A DNA stretch of 64,000 nt. Origin: Steromphala cineraria (Eukaryota; Mollusca; Gastropoda; Trochida; Trochidae). Shown here piece by piece: positions 1-11,586 of the stretch. The stretch spans positions 20,468,093 to 20,532,092 of the forward strand of contig OU744727.1 in the NCBI GenBank assembly GCA_916613615.1, written 5' to 3'. Positions within the stretch are counted from its first letter, which is position 1. The number at the start of each line of letters is the position of its first letter. The notes under the pieces are model-generated. The model saw nothing but the letters and a program-made list of their open reading frames with translations, did no database searches and was not told the origin of the DNA. The translations under genes and the position numbers were made by a program.

Positions 1-121
1 CAATATGAGGAAAAAAGATAATTTGAATTAATGCTGTTACTCCTTGATGCCAAAAGTTTTGAAACAATTTACGATCTTTGTAATATAGATGATAAAGAGA
101 TATTTCTATATTTATTTGCAG
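1..121 (+). other. Intron 5' of the GCNA terminal exon
   Basis: AT-rich sequence with no open frame of note. It ends in a T-rich tract and ttgcag, the acceptor for the exon at 122. Its 5' splice site is outside the window. Confidence 0.55.
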
Positions 122-389
122 TGTTGGCCGCCATTCCAAGTCCCTGGACACAGAAAGAAAAGTTTGTGGGAAGTGTCACGGAAGATTTGAAGTGTTCCTG
201 ACTAAAGACACGGCATCCTCAGCTTCATCAAGCATGTCAAAAACTCCTAAAACTCCTCGAACACCGAACAGATTTGCTCTGTTTGTGAAGGAAAAGTATG
301 GAGTGTATAAGAAAAAGGACCTTAAACATAAGGACATCATGCAGATACTGAGTCAGGAGTTTGCTGCAAAGAATAAGCTGGGGGACTGA
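122..389 (+). CDS. GCNA: GCNA/ACRC-type protein, C-terminal exon (partial gene)
   Basis: Terminal coding exon of a gene whose earlier exons lie left of the window. A T-rich tract ending in ttgcag (to 121) is the acceptor. The first exon base completes a codon begun upstream, and the frame runs 88 codons to TGA at 387-389. The segment GRHSKSLDTERKVCGKCHG, with a C-x2-C pair, followed by a Ser/Thr/Pro-rich linker and the block NRFALFVKEKYGVYK, matches the end of GCNA (germ cell nuclear acidic protein). There an SprT-like metalloprotease domain, a zinc ribbon and a short HMG-like tail occur in this order. GCNA acts in the nucleus in repair of DNA-protein crosslinks and germline genome stability (family knowledge). 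Only the end of the zinc region and the tail (FVKEKYG to FAAKNKLGD) are visible here; the HExxH site must lie upstream. A SPRTN-like paralogue is a less likely alternative. Confidence 0.72.
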
Positions 390-457
390 GAGTTGAAAAA
401 CTTTCCACTATAGATTTGTTCTCCCTTCTTTTTAGATTTTATCTCTTTGTAGAATGA

Positions 458-565
458 AAATATAGAGTGTATAAGAATAACAATGCATTAAAACATAAGG
501 ACATTATGCAGATACTGAGTCAGGAGTTTGCTGGTATGAATAAGCTTGACGACTTAGTCCAATAA
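458..565 (+). pseudogene. Decayed tandem duplicate of the GCNA exon 3' end
   Basis: Bases 458-556 repeat bases about 296-386 of the GCNA terminal exon, including the uninterrupted block agatactgagtcaggagttt. The copy still translates as a variant of the tail (YRVYKNNNALKHKDIMQILS and on) and stays open to a TAA at 563-565, with one codon added relative to the parent. A pyrimidine-rich stretch ending in tag at 450-452 resembles an acceptor, but an in-frame TGA at 455-457 would stop any transcript spliced there. It is best read as a dead partial duplicate, or as part of the 3' UTR of the real exon. Confidence 0.7.
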
Positions 566-566
566 A
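561..566 (+). terminator. Candidate poly(A) signal for GCNA
   Basis: AATAAA lies 172 bases after the GCNA stop codon and overlaps the stop codon of the decayed duplicate tail. It is a reasonable 3'-end signal for the GCNA mRNA, but no cleavage site can be proven from sequence. Confidence 0.4.
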
Positions 567-1404
567 TTCTCTGTGAATGATCACAAAAATAAGATACCAG
601 TTACCAAGGGATTTTGCTGAGTGCTGTTAAGCTTTACTAGATGATTAAGAGAAGGACGGCAAAATCTGCACATGATGGATATAGTGTAGAATTTACAAGT
701 GAAGAAAAGGTCATTGGGATATTATGCAGTTACAATTAGCTGTCAAACATATACTGCATGACTAAGGCTCAAAAATCTGATTCGATGAGTTCATATAAGG
801 GAGTGCCTAGAGGAAAACAAGACCTAAAATTATAAAGTGCGTTATCAGGATATTCAGGTTTTTCAGCTGATAAACAACCTTCATGAAACTGGAAGGAAAG
901 GTTAAGCGGTTTCTGTGAGTTGCAAGAAAGAATCTGTGCCCATTAAAAGAAATTCTGACCTGTTTGTTCATGTGCTCTTAGATGGTTGAAAAGGTGTAAG
1001 TTAAACTGGTATAAATGTCAGAGCTTGTCAATGTCATTTATACAACAGTTTGACTTGAACTTCTGTTTAATCAACTTGTATTTCACTGGTAATAATTTGA
1101 TACAAGAGCCTTATCGGATCTAAAGGTTATGATAATAGACAAATTCGATTTAAGTAATATAAAGAAAAAGGTATGGATTTCACATTTCTCATTACAAATA
1201 TTTCTGATGTAATGAATATATTAACATCTAAGATTAGAAAGATTAGAACTTTGGAAATAAGAGATGTCTCTATTTCTTATGTTTATCTCATTAAGTGAAG
1301 TAGAAATATGTTTTCACTAGTTACTCCTCTACAAGTGAATATGTAAATTTTCTACCTCAAAAGATGAGATAAACACTTGTTAGGATGAACAGATATTCTC
1401 ATTC
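567..1404. other. No gene recognised
   Basis: AT-rich sequence without a convincing coding frame, splice pattern or repeat. It may contain GCNA 3' UTR if the signal at 561 is not used. Confidence 0.4.
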
Positions 1405-1741
1405 TCTCCCCACAGAGGCAGATCAAGTCATGAAATGTTGATACAGCCTCTGTTCTATTAGGCCGACTTTGCGGGATCCAGCAGTTTCCCCTGGCGGACA
1501 AAGAGTGCACCACAATCCATTTGAATTTCTTTATCAAATCACAACACTTCTCGAATGGAAAGGGTGGTTCATATCACAACGCTTTTGCCTTGATTCAGTA
1601 GCCAAAATGTTGATTTTAGGACAGTGTTGCTGATTGCACAACTAACTTTGATTGCCTCCAATCAATCTTCCATTCTATCCCACAAACTCGGCGTAATAGA
1701 ACAGAGGCTGTATCAACATTACATCTGCCTCTATTGGGAGA
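1405..1741. mobile_element. MITE family B, copy 1 (337 bp)
   Basis: The left end (tctccccacagaggcagat) and right end (atctgcctctattgggaga) are inverted repeats. The inverted match continues about 50 bp inward through tgttgatacagcctctgttct. The whole unit recurs at 55614-55950 at exactly the same length, and a truncated inverted copy lies at 61069. There is no coding capacity. The size and inverted ends fit a non-autonomous DNA transposon; the superfamily is not clear, because no target-site duplication stands out. Confidence 0.82.
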
Positions 1742-2814
1742 CATGGTTCATACGGCCCTTTAAAAGTACTTGAATTTTGTTTTGATACTGGAAAAGTACT
1801 TGAATTTACAATGCTTACTAAATGTTTTGAAAAAGAACTGGGATTTTGCGGTGACGTCCTCGAAATTTTCAAAAATGTACTTGAATTCGCTGTGACATGG
1901 ATCACAATAGAAAACTCAGAAGTATCGTCTTAACTTCACAAATTGATACAGAATGAAATGAAACGAAACCATTCTGTGAGCTTCCAATCATTCCAACAAA
2001 ATCGATAATTTCCACTTCTCATGATCGATTTTTTTTCGGGAAATTCCGATGAAGCAATGCGGCACTTTGGTATCAAAACTTAAAGTTATGCGAATATATG
2101 TACTTATATATATATATATATTTAATCATCAAATGATGAAAATGTTTATTTTCACATAGAACCTCGAAACCTTCCTCTACAAGCAATTCTTTCAAAACTT
2201 AAAAACAAAGAAGGAATCAACAGAGTTGTCAGTTTATTTTATAGAGATTTTGAAGTTTCATAAAATGTCTCATATCTCATCTACTTCCTCCTCGGTCACT
2301 GAAAGATATCTTGTAGTGCTTAGTTTCATTAAAAAGCTTTTTAGATATTTTTTCAAATGTTATGTGAATGTGACAACAGACAGTCTTACTTGGTTTGTAA
2401 GTTATGCAGTAATACACCTTTTCTTCTTTTGGCACAGACCTCTGAAGTGATAAGAATTTTGTTTTCTTCTTTAAATGTTACCTGGATAACAAACTTGACA
2501 TTTACTGGACAAAAATATTTAATGATATTTGTAAATTTTGAAATCTTGGATCATTATCAATCATTAAATTTCAAATACCCCTTACTAATTTTTCCAGTAT
2601 ATGTATATTTCATCAGTTCTATGTAAGTAATATAGAATATTCTGTAAGTCTTGGACAACTATGATGTACAACATTTATTTTCGTGTAATGAATACAAATG
2701 TTTTCTTGATAATGTTACCTGAAAATCAAACTTAATATGAATCTAGGATATGTTTCATAACATTTGATGTTTCATTATCATTTTCCATGTACTTGTACAG
2801 TAATAATATTCTCT
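1742..2814. other. Non-coding stretch with short repeats
   Basis: No gene seen. Three spaced copies of a gtacttgaatt-type word occur between about 1766 and 1886, and a short (TA)n run lies near 2103-2121. The translations found here are low-complexity and show no family features. Confidence 0.4.
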
Positions 2815-3047
2815 TATATATGGACTCGATAGAATTCAAAAATAAATCGGGGAATAATTTCACTTTTAATGTCACAATCATGCATTTTGTCAAGAATAAA
2901 CCATTCATCAACTCCATTGTGTTTTGTACATATGGACTCGGATAGAATTCGAACTTTGAAATTAAAACAGGGAATAATTTCACTTTTAATGTCACAATCA
3001 TGCATTTGATCAAGAATAAACCATTCATCAACTACATTGTGTTTTGT
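2815..3047. repeat. Two-copy tandem duplication, about 116 bp unit
   Basis: Two adjacent units (about 2815-2931 and 2932-3047) share long identical blocks such as ggaataatttcacttttaat and tcaagaataaaccattcatc, with a few indels. Apparent minus-strand open frames here are simply the repeat read twice and are not considered genes. Confidence 0.88.
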
Positions 3048-3123
3048 AATCGGTTACAAGGATGTATGGATCCCACTGTCCAAGAACATGGATTTGTTCT
3101 TACGCACATATTCTTAGCTTTAA

Positions 3124-3480
3124 AGGGGCAGTAGCACGTTTTTATGGGGAATATAAGGTGATGTCAGGAAAATGAAAATTTAGGTTCCAATTGAAAGACA
3201 ATGTATTTAGATTAAATGAAGCAGTTCTAATTCAAAAATATAACGTAAAGATTACCCATGAGATTCCTTTTTCTTACACAAAATGAATTAAAGGTGTTCA
3301 CACAAAATGGCCGCCAATGGATTTAATGTGAACTCTATACTTTGTCCTCTGACTGGATGATCGGCTTGTATAATGTGATTTTTGACACTGTCAAAATAAT
3401 ATACATTTAGCATTAACTTTAGATTATCAGTGAAATATTTAAAATATGATAAAATTTTCCAAAAAAGTGCTACTGTCCCT
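3124..3480. mobile_element. TTAA-flanked MITE family A, copy 1 (357 bp)
   Basis: The element begins aggggcagtagcacgttttt and ends in the inverse (aaaaaagtgctactgtccct). Both sides are directly flanked by TTAA (3120-3123 and 3481-3484). The same unit occurs seven times in the window. TTAA target duplication is the signature of piggyBac-type transposition (established knowledge), so this is probably a piggyBac-type MITE, although the terminal bases are not the textbook CCC. Internal words such as cacacaaaatggccgcc are conserved between copies. Confidence 0.85.
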
Positions 3481-4317
3481 TTAACTAAAAACTGAACACT
3501 TCACTATTGAAAAGTAAACTCTTGTCTGCCATATTTCACAGCAGGGGTATTTGTAGTTTCTAAATCAAGGACAATTTATATTTTAAATAAAAGTACCGAG
3601 GGTACAGAAGCTCACCTTAAAATGAATGATGTGGTAATATGGTTGAATTGTGTAATCATCTTTTATATGATAATTGATTATGGCTGCCATCATGATTTTT
3701 TTATCTTTTAAAATGCTATTCTTCTGTTGGAAACCACTAGAGTTTGAACAAACATTAATACAAGAATGATATAATCATGATTTGTTAACAAGCAGTAGGT
3801 TTTTGTATAACATTTTTGTATATCTATGGCTAAATTGGTGACCATCTTGGACTTTTTAATCTTCAAAATGCTACTTTTATGTGGGCATCTGTATTAATTT
3901 CATTATGATATCTTGATTGGCTTAGGAGTATTCATTTAGTCACACTCTCAACTTCCAAAGAACTAAAAAAATTATGCACATAAACATTTGGAATATATCC
4001 CTCTGACACAAATCACAAATTCAGCTAGTGATAGGTCCAATTGCCAAAGTAAACTGTCCAGGTCAATGTCTCATGTAATTCTAACTGAAGATTTCTGAAT
4101 ATCTTAAATCTTGACCTATGTTAGTGCAATCTGATTGGTCAGAATAGGCTAGCAACATGGGGGTTTATGCTAATTACTAGATATGATGACCTATGATGAC
4201 CTCTTGCACCTGCATGTAGCTTATGTAACTTATCCTCTTATGTAAGTTACTGTTTTTCCATATAGTGAGTGTCCTCCCCTCATTTTAATATGCAAAACAG
4301 ATACTCTTTAGAGGAGA

Positions 4318-4470
4318 GTTGCAGGAGAGGGGCTGGAAGGATAGATGGGGGGGTTGGGGGGGAGGGGGATAGAAGGAATGTGGGATAGGTTTGCAATGGA
4401 AGGACAGGAGAAAAAAGGGGAGGAGGGAAAGGGGGGATAGAAGGGGTGGGGGTAGAAGAGAGGTTTGCAA
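4318..4470 (+). other. Purine (G)-rich tract, quadruplex-prone
   Basis: Runs of five to seven G occur close together (for example around 4347-4370), and the tract as a whole is strongly G/A biased. The phrase aggtttgcaatggaa appears twice (about 4387 and 4460), so it is a short imperfect duplication. The minus-strand frame over it is proline/serine low complexity and is not taken as coding. Confidence 0.6.
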
Positions 4471-5319
4471 TGGAAATAATCTGGAGGTCAACTCAGTAAT
4501 ATGTTTATTGAAGTATCTTAACAAACAGAGAGAATTGGTGAGAAAGACTTTGTAAAAAAAGAATTGTTCAGACAGCTGTTCAATTAGTTTTGAAGATGAA
4601 TATTAAATGATATCTTTTATTAGCATGACAAACAAAATAAAAGATAATTTGTTATTCATTAACCAAAATTTTCAATTTGGAATAAATTAATTGCATGGGA
4701 ACAATGGACTAAAAAACCTAACAGTTAGTGTTGGGAGTGAACAAATTTAATCATTTTAAATGCTTTTGAAAAGGATTTGTTTGAATTGAATGATCATTAT
4801 AATTATCTAGATAATCATTGTTCAGACCGTAATCAGATATAGATGATTATAAAATGTATATTTATCCCTCACTGGCTATGTTATTTGCCATTATATATGA
4901 AGTGTCAGGAATTATGTAAAACGGAAAGGATTTATTAAAACAGTCATGCTTCAGGCTGTTCGCAGATAAAGATGATTCATACAGTTTTTTGTAACAAATA
5001 TAATGACATTGATTTGATTGATCAGGAAATGTATTCTTTTCAATGAATTTCATGAAATCTAATTGAAAATTCAATATAATTGACATATTGACCATCTTGG
5101 ATTCTTGATAATAAAATAAATGCGTCTTTGTCAGGAATCACTATATAAAAAAATACTCACTTTTCAGAATGATATCTTAATTGATTTAGTAGGAGTAGTA
5201 CTTGGCCTGAAATCTAATTGAAAAATAATGACTTCTATGACGACATGTTGTTCCCAGAACCCCTTCAGCATGATACAATTATCATTTATTTTTACAGGTA
5301 CCGGTATTTATAAAACACA

Positions 5320-6260
5320 TGGTATTGGAACTGGAACCTGATACAAAATACCTCTATTATTAACTTATCATGTAGATAACTGAACATAAAAGCTGATTCT
5401 TGACTTGTTAATATAACTCATCGTGCAGATTGTTGTACACAAAAGCTGATTCTTGACTTGTTTAAATTGTTATTTGTAAAAAGTATTACTATTGATAGAA
5501 TACAAGTATACTTTTCATAAAGACAATTTATATACTTTCCATAAAGTCCATTATGTTCTATTAATCAATAAGGTCAGGATTACTATGCAATATAAAAGCA
5601 GGCAGGGCTGCTAGCCCCAGATCCTTAAGGAGAGTGTAGCAATTTGTGTATTGGGCTTTGTGTACGTATATTTGGAGAAGCATCCTAGTGTGCTGAGCAT
5701 GTAAACCTGAACTCTGGCTAAGCCCTTATGTGTGGTATTAATAGACTTGACGGGAGAGAACATTAATTGTTGTGAAAAATATATATAATTTCACAAAATA
5801 TAGTTAGCTTATGTCCTTAATTGATTTTGTGTCAAGAAGAACTGCTGTTAGATATAGAAATGGTACAAATATGAGTAAAACACAGGAACTGGAACCTGAT
5901 GCAAAATAACTCTTTCCACATCAACTTATCATGTAGATTGCTAAACACAAAACAAGTGACAAGTTTTGTGTAAGTTGTTATTCTTAGAAAGAACATATCA
6001 CTGTCATGAGAATACAAGTCTAATTTCCATAACTCTTATTGCATACACATGGCCATATAGCATAATGCTCTACCATATCAATTGGGTCAGGTTGATTATG
6101 CAACAGACTAGCAGCTGACACTATGATGCTAGCAGCCTGTATTGGGATGTGTATTAGACAGCATAGTGGACTCAACAGAAATATCTGAACTCTGGTTGAC
6201 CCCTTATGTGTGGTATTTAAAGAAATATAAGGGAGATACCATTGTTCAAAATCTAACATG
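5320..6260 (+). repeat. Diverged internal duplication within the Helentron-like element
   Basis: Two blocks resemble each other: about 5320-5790 and about 5885-6260. Shared landmarks are ggaactggaacctgat, aacttatcatgtaga and cccttatgtgtggtatt, in the same order. This is an older duplication lying between the left end of the element and its homogeneous tandem core. Confidence 0.6.
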
Positions 6261-6494
6261 ATGTTTAATGTCATTGGGTTTTTGCAGCTAGTTGCCATAA
6301 ATATTTTAAACAAATTAATTAATAATGTTTGTCTTTCATCTTAATGTTTTAGAAACACTTAAAATATAGAACAACTTAAATGACAATCTTAAATATTCTA
6401 TATTCAAGATAAAATTATGATTAGTAAGTTCAAATTAGAGAATTTATATAGTGCGAGTGATCACTTGATGAAAGCTTAAAATTTAGTAATAATG

Positions 6495-7440
6495 ATGTGT
6501 TATCTGCAGCTGAAAAGTCAATATGGATGCTATCGCGGCCATCTTGGATTCTCAAAACTGAAACGTCTACCTTTGTGGGAGGAATCACTATAGGTATAAC
6601 ATACTACAATATGAAAATGATATCTAGATTGGTTTAGGAGAAGAAGTCATTTTCATGAAATCTCATTGAAAATTCAATATGGCTGCCATGGCGGCCATCT
6701 TGGATTCTCAAAACTGAAACGTCTACCTTTCTGTGAGGAATCACCATGGGTATAACATAATACAATTTCAGAAAGATATCTAGATTGGTTTAGAAAGAGT
6801 AGTCTTTTCATGAAATCTAATTGAAAATTCAATATGGCTGCCATAGCGGCCATCTTGGATTCTCAAAACTGAAACGTCTACCGTTCCGAGGGGAATCACC
6901 ATGGGTATAACATACTACAATTTCAGAATGATATCTGCATTCGTTTAGGAGGAGTAGTCTTTTTCGTGAAATCTAATTGAAAATTCAATATGGCTGCCAT
7001 GGCGGCCATCTTGGATTCTCAAAACTGAAACGTCTACCTTTCTGTGAGGAATCACCATGGGTATAACATACTACAATTTCAGAATGATATCTGGATTCGT
7101 TTAGGAGGAGTAGTCTTTTTCCTGAAATCTAATTGAAAATTCAATATGGCTGCCTTAGCGGCCATCTTGGATTCTCAATACTGAAATGTCTACCTTTCTG
7201 TGAGGAATCACCATGGATATAACATACTACAATTTCAGAATGATATCTGCATTTGTTTAGGAGGAGTAGTCTTTTTCGTGAAATCTAATTGAAAATTCAA
7301 TATGGCTGCCATGGCGGCCATCTTGGATTCTCAAAACTGAAACGTCTACCTTTCTGTGAGGAATCACCATGGGTATAACATACTACAATTTCAGAATGAT
7401 ATCTGGATTCGTTTAGGAGGAGTAGTCTTTTTCCTGAAAG
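6495..7440 (+). repeat. Tandem repeat core, six units of about 156 bp
   Basis: The words caatatggctgcc, ggccatcttggattctcaa and gaatcaccatgggtataac recur with a spacing of roughly 155-175 bp, from about 6497 to 7300. Later units are nearly identical and the first is more diverged. More degenerate relatives lie at about 3680, 3840 and 5080, all inside the same element. Confidence 0.9.
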
Positions 7441-7513
7441 TTTACGGACGGACGGACGGACGGACGGACAGACGGACGGACGGACGGACAGACAGACGGA
7501 CGACGGACGAAGC
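7441..7513 (+). repeat. GGAC/GACA microsatellite
   Basis: About 73 bp of GGAC units with scattered GACA variants, starting right after the word gtttac. The equivalent position in the second Helentron-like element (about 9288-9315) has the same gtttacggacgga lead-in, which ties the two elements together. Read on the minus strand the tract gives a serine/valine/arginine/proline repeat, which is not a gene. Confidence 0.92.
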
Positions 7514-7859
7514 GCCATGACATAAGCTCACATTTACTTTGTAAAGGTGAGCTAAAAAACGGAAGAAAATGCCTAGCAATTCTTGGTGTAGGATGTGTTG
7601 TCATCAACTGCTTGCGACTTGTATGATTCAGAATTCATACAGTCCTTGAACACAAGATCTTTCGATAAAGAGTTGTATTACAAGTTGGTTCATTGGTTCA
7701 CTTGAAACCTAAGGTTGCAAAATGTAATCATCCTTACCACATTCATTGTTCTGTAAAGCTACTGAAATGTGACATGAATCAAATTCTTTAAAAAAAATTA
7801 AATATCAAATTGGTTGTAGAAATTACAAGGAAAATTCTATTTTCTTGAATTCAAGACGA

Positions 7860-10310
7860 ACGCGTTAGTCTACTCCTTTTGAAAACCTAATAACCAGTCA
7901 TGAACAAATTAAGAGCTAAAGCGTGTCTAGCGTGTTTGATTAAAACTAAATATCGATGCCGTAAACCGATTGTATCAGAGTCGATGTATGATTGGAACCT
8001 AGATATGATTTCCATAAAATTATAACAGTATGTGTACGATTAAAACAGCATTGAAATAAAGCGAGGCCAAAATATGCTGAGTTGTTTCATTAGAACCTCA
8101 ACCTGTCGTGGAATGAAACCAATCGGTCCGAGATTATACCTCAGTATCAAAATTATAACGAGCAAAAAAAGAGTCTGGTTATTATGTTACCATTACAACC
8201 CCGTTATCATTGTCTTGAATTAGACCGAAAGGTTCCTGAATGTTGTACGAATAGACATTGTTATAAACTGAGACCAAAACGATTCTAGTTATTGTATGAT
8301 TAAAACTCATCATCTCAGTCAAAAATAGAGCCAGAGGCTCTGTAGCTCATCAGGCTTCATATCAATTTTGCTTTAGGGTGTGTAAAATGTGGTTACCCCT
8401 TGCTTTGGACCACAGGGTCTCCAAAAGTACAACTTGAAATACTCCTTATCTAACTTAGGAGTTTGCACACAATGTTTCAGCTTTATAGGCCTGATGCTTC
8501 TTGAGAAAAAGATGAAATTAGGTTAAAGGTTAAAGAATATATAAATCATAATCCTCACTAGTCAAAGAGTATATTCACAAGGTTTCAGCTTTATGGGCCT
8601 TTTGCTTCTGGAGAAGAAGATTAAAATAGGTTTTAAGGGCATGGCCCCTCTGGCCCTTAATAGAGGTCAAAGGGCCACCAAAGCTACAATTTATAATCCT
8701 CACTAGTCAAGGAGTCTGTGCACACAGTTTCAGCTTTCTGGGGAAGAAGATGAAACTACGTTTTTAGGGCGTGGCCCATGTGGCCCTTATTAGGAGCCAC
8801 AGGTCCACCAAAGCTACAACTGATATTACTCACTATTCAAGGAGGATGTACACAACGTTTCAGCTTTTTAGGCCTAATGGTTCTGGAGAAGAAGATAAAA
8901 CAAGGTTTTACGGGCCTGGCCCGTGTGACCCTTATTAGGGGCCACAGGTTTTATCCTCACTAGCCAAGGAGTCTGTATACAAAGTTTCAGCTTTTTAGGC
9001 CTTATGCTTCTAGAGAAGAAGATGAAATATGTTTTTAGGGTTTTGCCCCTTTGGCCCTTATTAGGGGCCACCAAAGCTAAAATTTATAATCCTCACTATT
9101 CAAGGAGTCTGTACACAAAGTTTCAGCTTTCTAGGCCTTTTGGTTCTGGAGAAGATGAAAATAGGTTTTTAGGGCGCGGCCCACAGGGCCACCAAAGCTA
9201 CATTCTAATCCTCACTAGTCAGGGAGTCTGTACACAAAGTACATAAAGCCTTATGGTTCAGGAGACGAAGTCAAAATTCCACAAAGTTTACGGACGGATG
9301 GACGGACGGACGCCGGACACCATGCCATGACATAAGCCCATCGGGCCTTACAGGCAAGATGAGCTAAAAGTAGGACCACAAGATTCTTGATTGTTGTAAG
9401 ATTCGGATCTAAACATCAATGTCAAACCAATCGAGATTTACAAAAGGTTATAATGATAGCAAACTACATGAAATAACTACGACTGTTGAGTTTAATAGAG
9501 TAAAGAGGTATGTCCCACAAGGTGAAGAAGTTAATGCTCGTCACGATCTAGATAGAACTTCAAGGAGGGTTATTGTTGCTTATTGTTGCTTATTGTTGCT
9601 TACAAAAATGCATCTATCTGTATTTCTAGAACCTCAACAGTTATGTCATAAGATAAAATGAATCTGTTTTCGTGTTGTACGACAAGATGTCTTCGTTATA
9701 TATATCTAGGTTGTACTATTCGAAAATCATAATTGCATACAGTGTGACCAAAACGGTTTTGATTGTTGGACAGCATTGTCATATGATGAAACCAGAAGAT
9801 GTAGGTAGTTTCTTGTACGAATAGAACCTGAACTACATTGTAGAAATTAGAGGATGAAGCGAGGTTTTGTACGACCACGTTGTCATATGATTAAACCAGA
9901 AGTTGTAGGGAGTTCTTGTTCGAATATCGTCTTAAGTTCTAAACTACATTATCGTATGATGAAATCAGAAGATGTAGGGAGTTCTTGTTCCAGTATAGCC
10001 TCAAACACATTGTCATATGATGAAATCGGAAGATGAAGTGAGGTTTTGTACGAATATAGCCTTATCTACATTGTCATATGATGCAATCAGAAGGTGTAGG
10101 GAGTTCTTGATCCAATATAGCCTAAACTATATTGTCATTGTGGAAAGTTCTTGTACGAATATAACTACATGTATACTTAATTGTTATGTGATGAAACCGG
10201 AATACATAGGAGTTCTTGTTCGAATATAGCCTAACCTTCATTATAAAATATGATTAAAAAATGTATGTGTTTTTGTGCAATCTTAACAACATTGTCATAT
10301 AAAGTGAACA
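7860..10310 (+). repeat. Old minisatellite, about 60-65 bp unit, split by an insertion
   Basis: From about 9660 to 10260 units containing cattgtcatatgatgaaa, gaagatgtagggagttcttg and cgaatatagcct recur every 60-65 bp. More decayed relatives (gtacgaatag, gattaaaac) continue on the far side of the element at 8343-9366. The insertion therefore seems to have landed inside a pre-existing array. Short open frames in it are repeat translations. Confidence 0.65.
8343..9366 (+). mobile_element. Second Helentron/pearl-like element (1.0 kb)
   Basis: The ends are tagctcatc (8343-8351) and gatgagcta (9358-9366), a perfect 9-bp inverted repeat. The interior has about six units of 125-150 bp carrying cctcactagtcaaggagtctgta, tttcagctt and a (t/g)ggcccttattagg(g)gcca block. 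After the array come gtttacggacggatggacgg and ccatgacataagcc, as in the 3609-7553 element. The right end can again pair (agcccatc with gatgagct). No protein is encoded. It shares its 3' organisation with the first element but has a different core repeat. Confidence 0.68.
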
Positions 10311-11586
10311 AAATGTGTCAGGGCCCTGAACGATCATAACTTAAACATAATTAAATTACTCTTGTGACGTCAGCCTATTTTCTCTCGCTCCATATTTTTT
10401 CACTTATTGAGTGTTGTATTTAACATCAATTTTTCACTTGAAATTTTAATTATTAAACATATTTCTAAGTTATGTTTTTAAATAAGAATTTAAATTGATT
10501 CTAATTTAAGTCGGTTTATATATCCGTGACTCTCAATTCCTCTCTATTGCCCTGGGGCCCTCGGCTCCTTTATTTTTTTAGGAATGGGGAGCGAGTCGGA
10601 TATAATACTATACAGAAAAAATGTACATGTTTTGTTGTCGGGATCCCTTTATGATACATTGTAAATGCTCATATTCAATCTTTTCATCGAAAATAACTAA
10701 AGTGTCGATATCGATTATGTTCATGTGATTACAATAAATGATGAATGGGTTTGTTCAGTGACAATTGGACTCCACTCGCACCGATGAGACAAAAAAATGG
10801 CAACCTTTCTAAAGCAGACAAAAGAAAAACTGAAGGTTTTGAGTAGCACCATATATTGAGAGCATTTCAATTTGCCCTTTTTTGTTTACTTATTTGAACA
10901 TGTTTTACAAGTGTTTATCGTTTTTCCATTTTCAGCAGAACTTTTAGTAATTGTGGAGTATTTTATAGTGTCATATAGCAAATGTGCAGATTTAAGTTTT
11001 AAATCTCAACAAACTTGCATATCAGGCCAAATATGTATGAATTTATGTGAAAATTAAGCAACGGTTTGTCATTTTGTCTGCTGAAAAGGCAAGTTTCAAT
11101 ATGACGTTCGACTTATTGTGAGAAAAAACATGACCAGTCACTATTAAAACCGATCAGTGTTTAATCATAACTTTCAACATAGCGTCTCGTTAATTGACAA
11201 CATGCATTGATGTATGAACATTTTGATTTTTTACAACACAATACATACTATTAACAACTGAAATGTTTGTAAGGCGAGAATCTTAAAAACCATTTATGAA
11301 ACTTCTGTTTAGTATGGCTGCATCCTCCGTAAACAAGAGTATACGTTCAGACAATTCTCCACTATGGCATGTAATCTGGAATATCGAGTATGCCTATGAT
11401 ATACCTGATGGAAAAGGGTATTAACACAGATCTTGAAATATTCCTTATTTTTAAAAAAACATATCTATGTTCAATGGCAACTGAGAAAGGATATAGAATA
11501 TTTCTTAAATGACGTTCTAATGATTAATATAAGCATTGTCATTATGTGGTACGAGTGATTAAAATTAAGAAAAGTTCATGCAGTAG
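10311..11586. other. No gene recognised
   Basis: AT-rich spacer between the minisatellite and the sulfotransferase 3' end. It may hold the 3' UTR of the minus-strand sulfotransferase (just below 11587). Nothing else could be supported. Confidence 0.4.

Larger units (their letters stand above)
3609..7553 (+). mobile_element. Helentron/pearl-like non-autonomous element with tandem-repeat core
   Basis: The start (agctcacctt, 3609-3618) and end (aaggtgagct, 7544-7553) are a perfect 10-bp inverted repeat. The right end also folds as a hairpin (7525-7553, arms agctcac and gtgagct with further inner pairing). The interior is built of diverged and then increasingly homogeneous copies of a unit of about 156 bp containing ccatcttggattctcaa, followed by a GGAC microsatellite. 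No protein is encoded. Short terminal repeats, a 3' hairpin, minisatellite core and microsatellite tract are the reported architecture of Helentron-type non-autonomous elements such as bivalve pearl elements and DINE-1. The family assignment is inferred; the structure is seen. Confidence 0.68.

Noticed and set aside
2732..3031. 99-codon minus-strand frame with an internal repeat
   Set aside because: It is the 116-bp tandem duplication read twice; no start context, splice sites or family features.
4285..4524. 79-codon proline/serine-rich minus-strand protein
   Set aside because: Translation of the purine-rich tract; pure composition effect.
7297..7607. Minus-strand frames rich in serine, valine, arginine and proline
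   Set aside because: They are translations of the GGAC/GACA microsatellite and its flanks, present in several frames at once.
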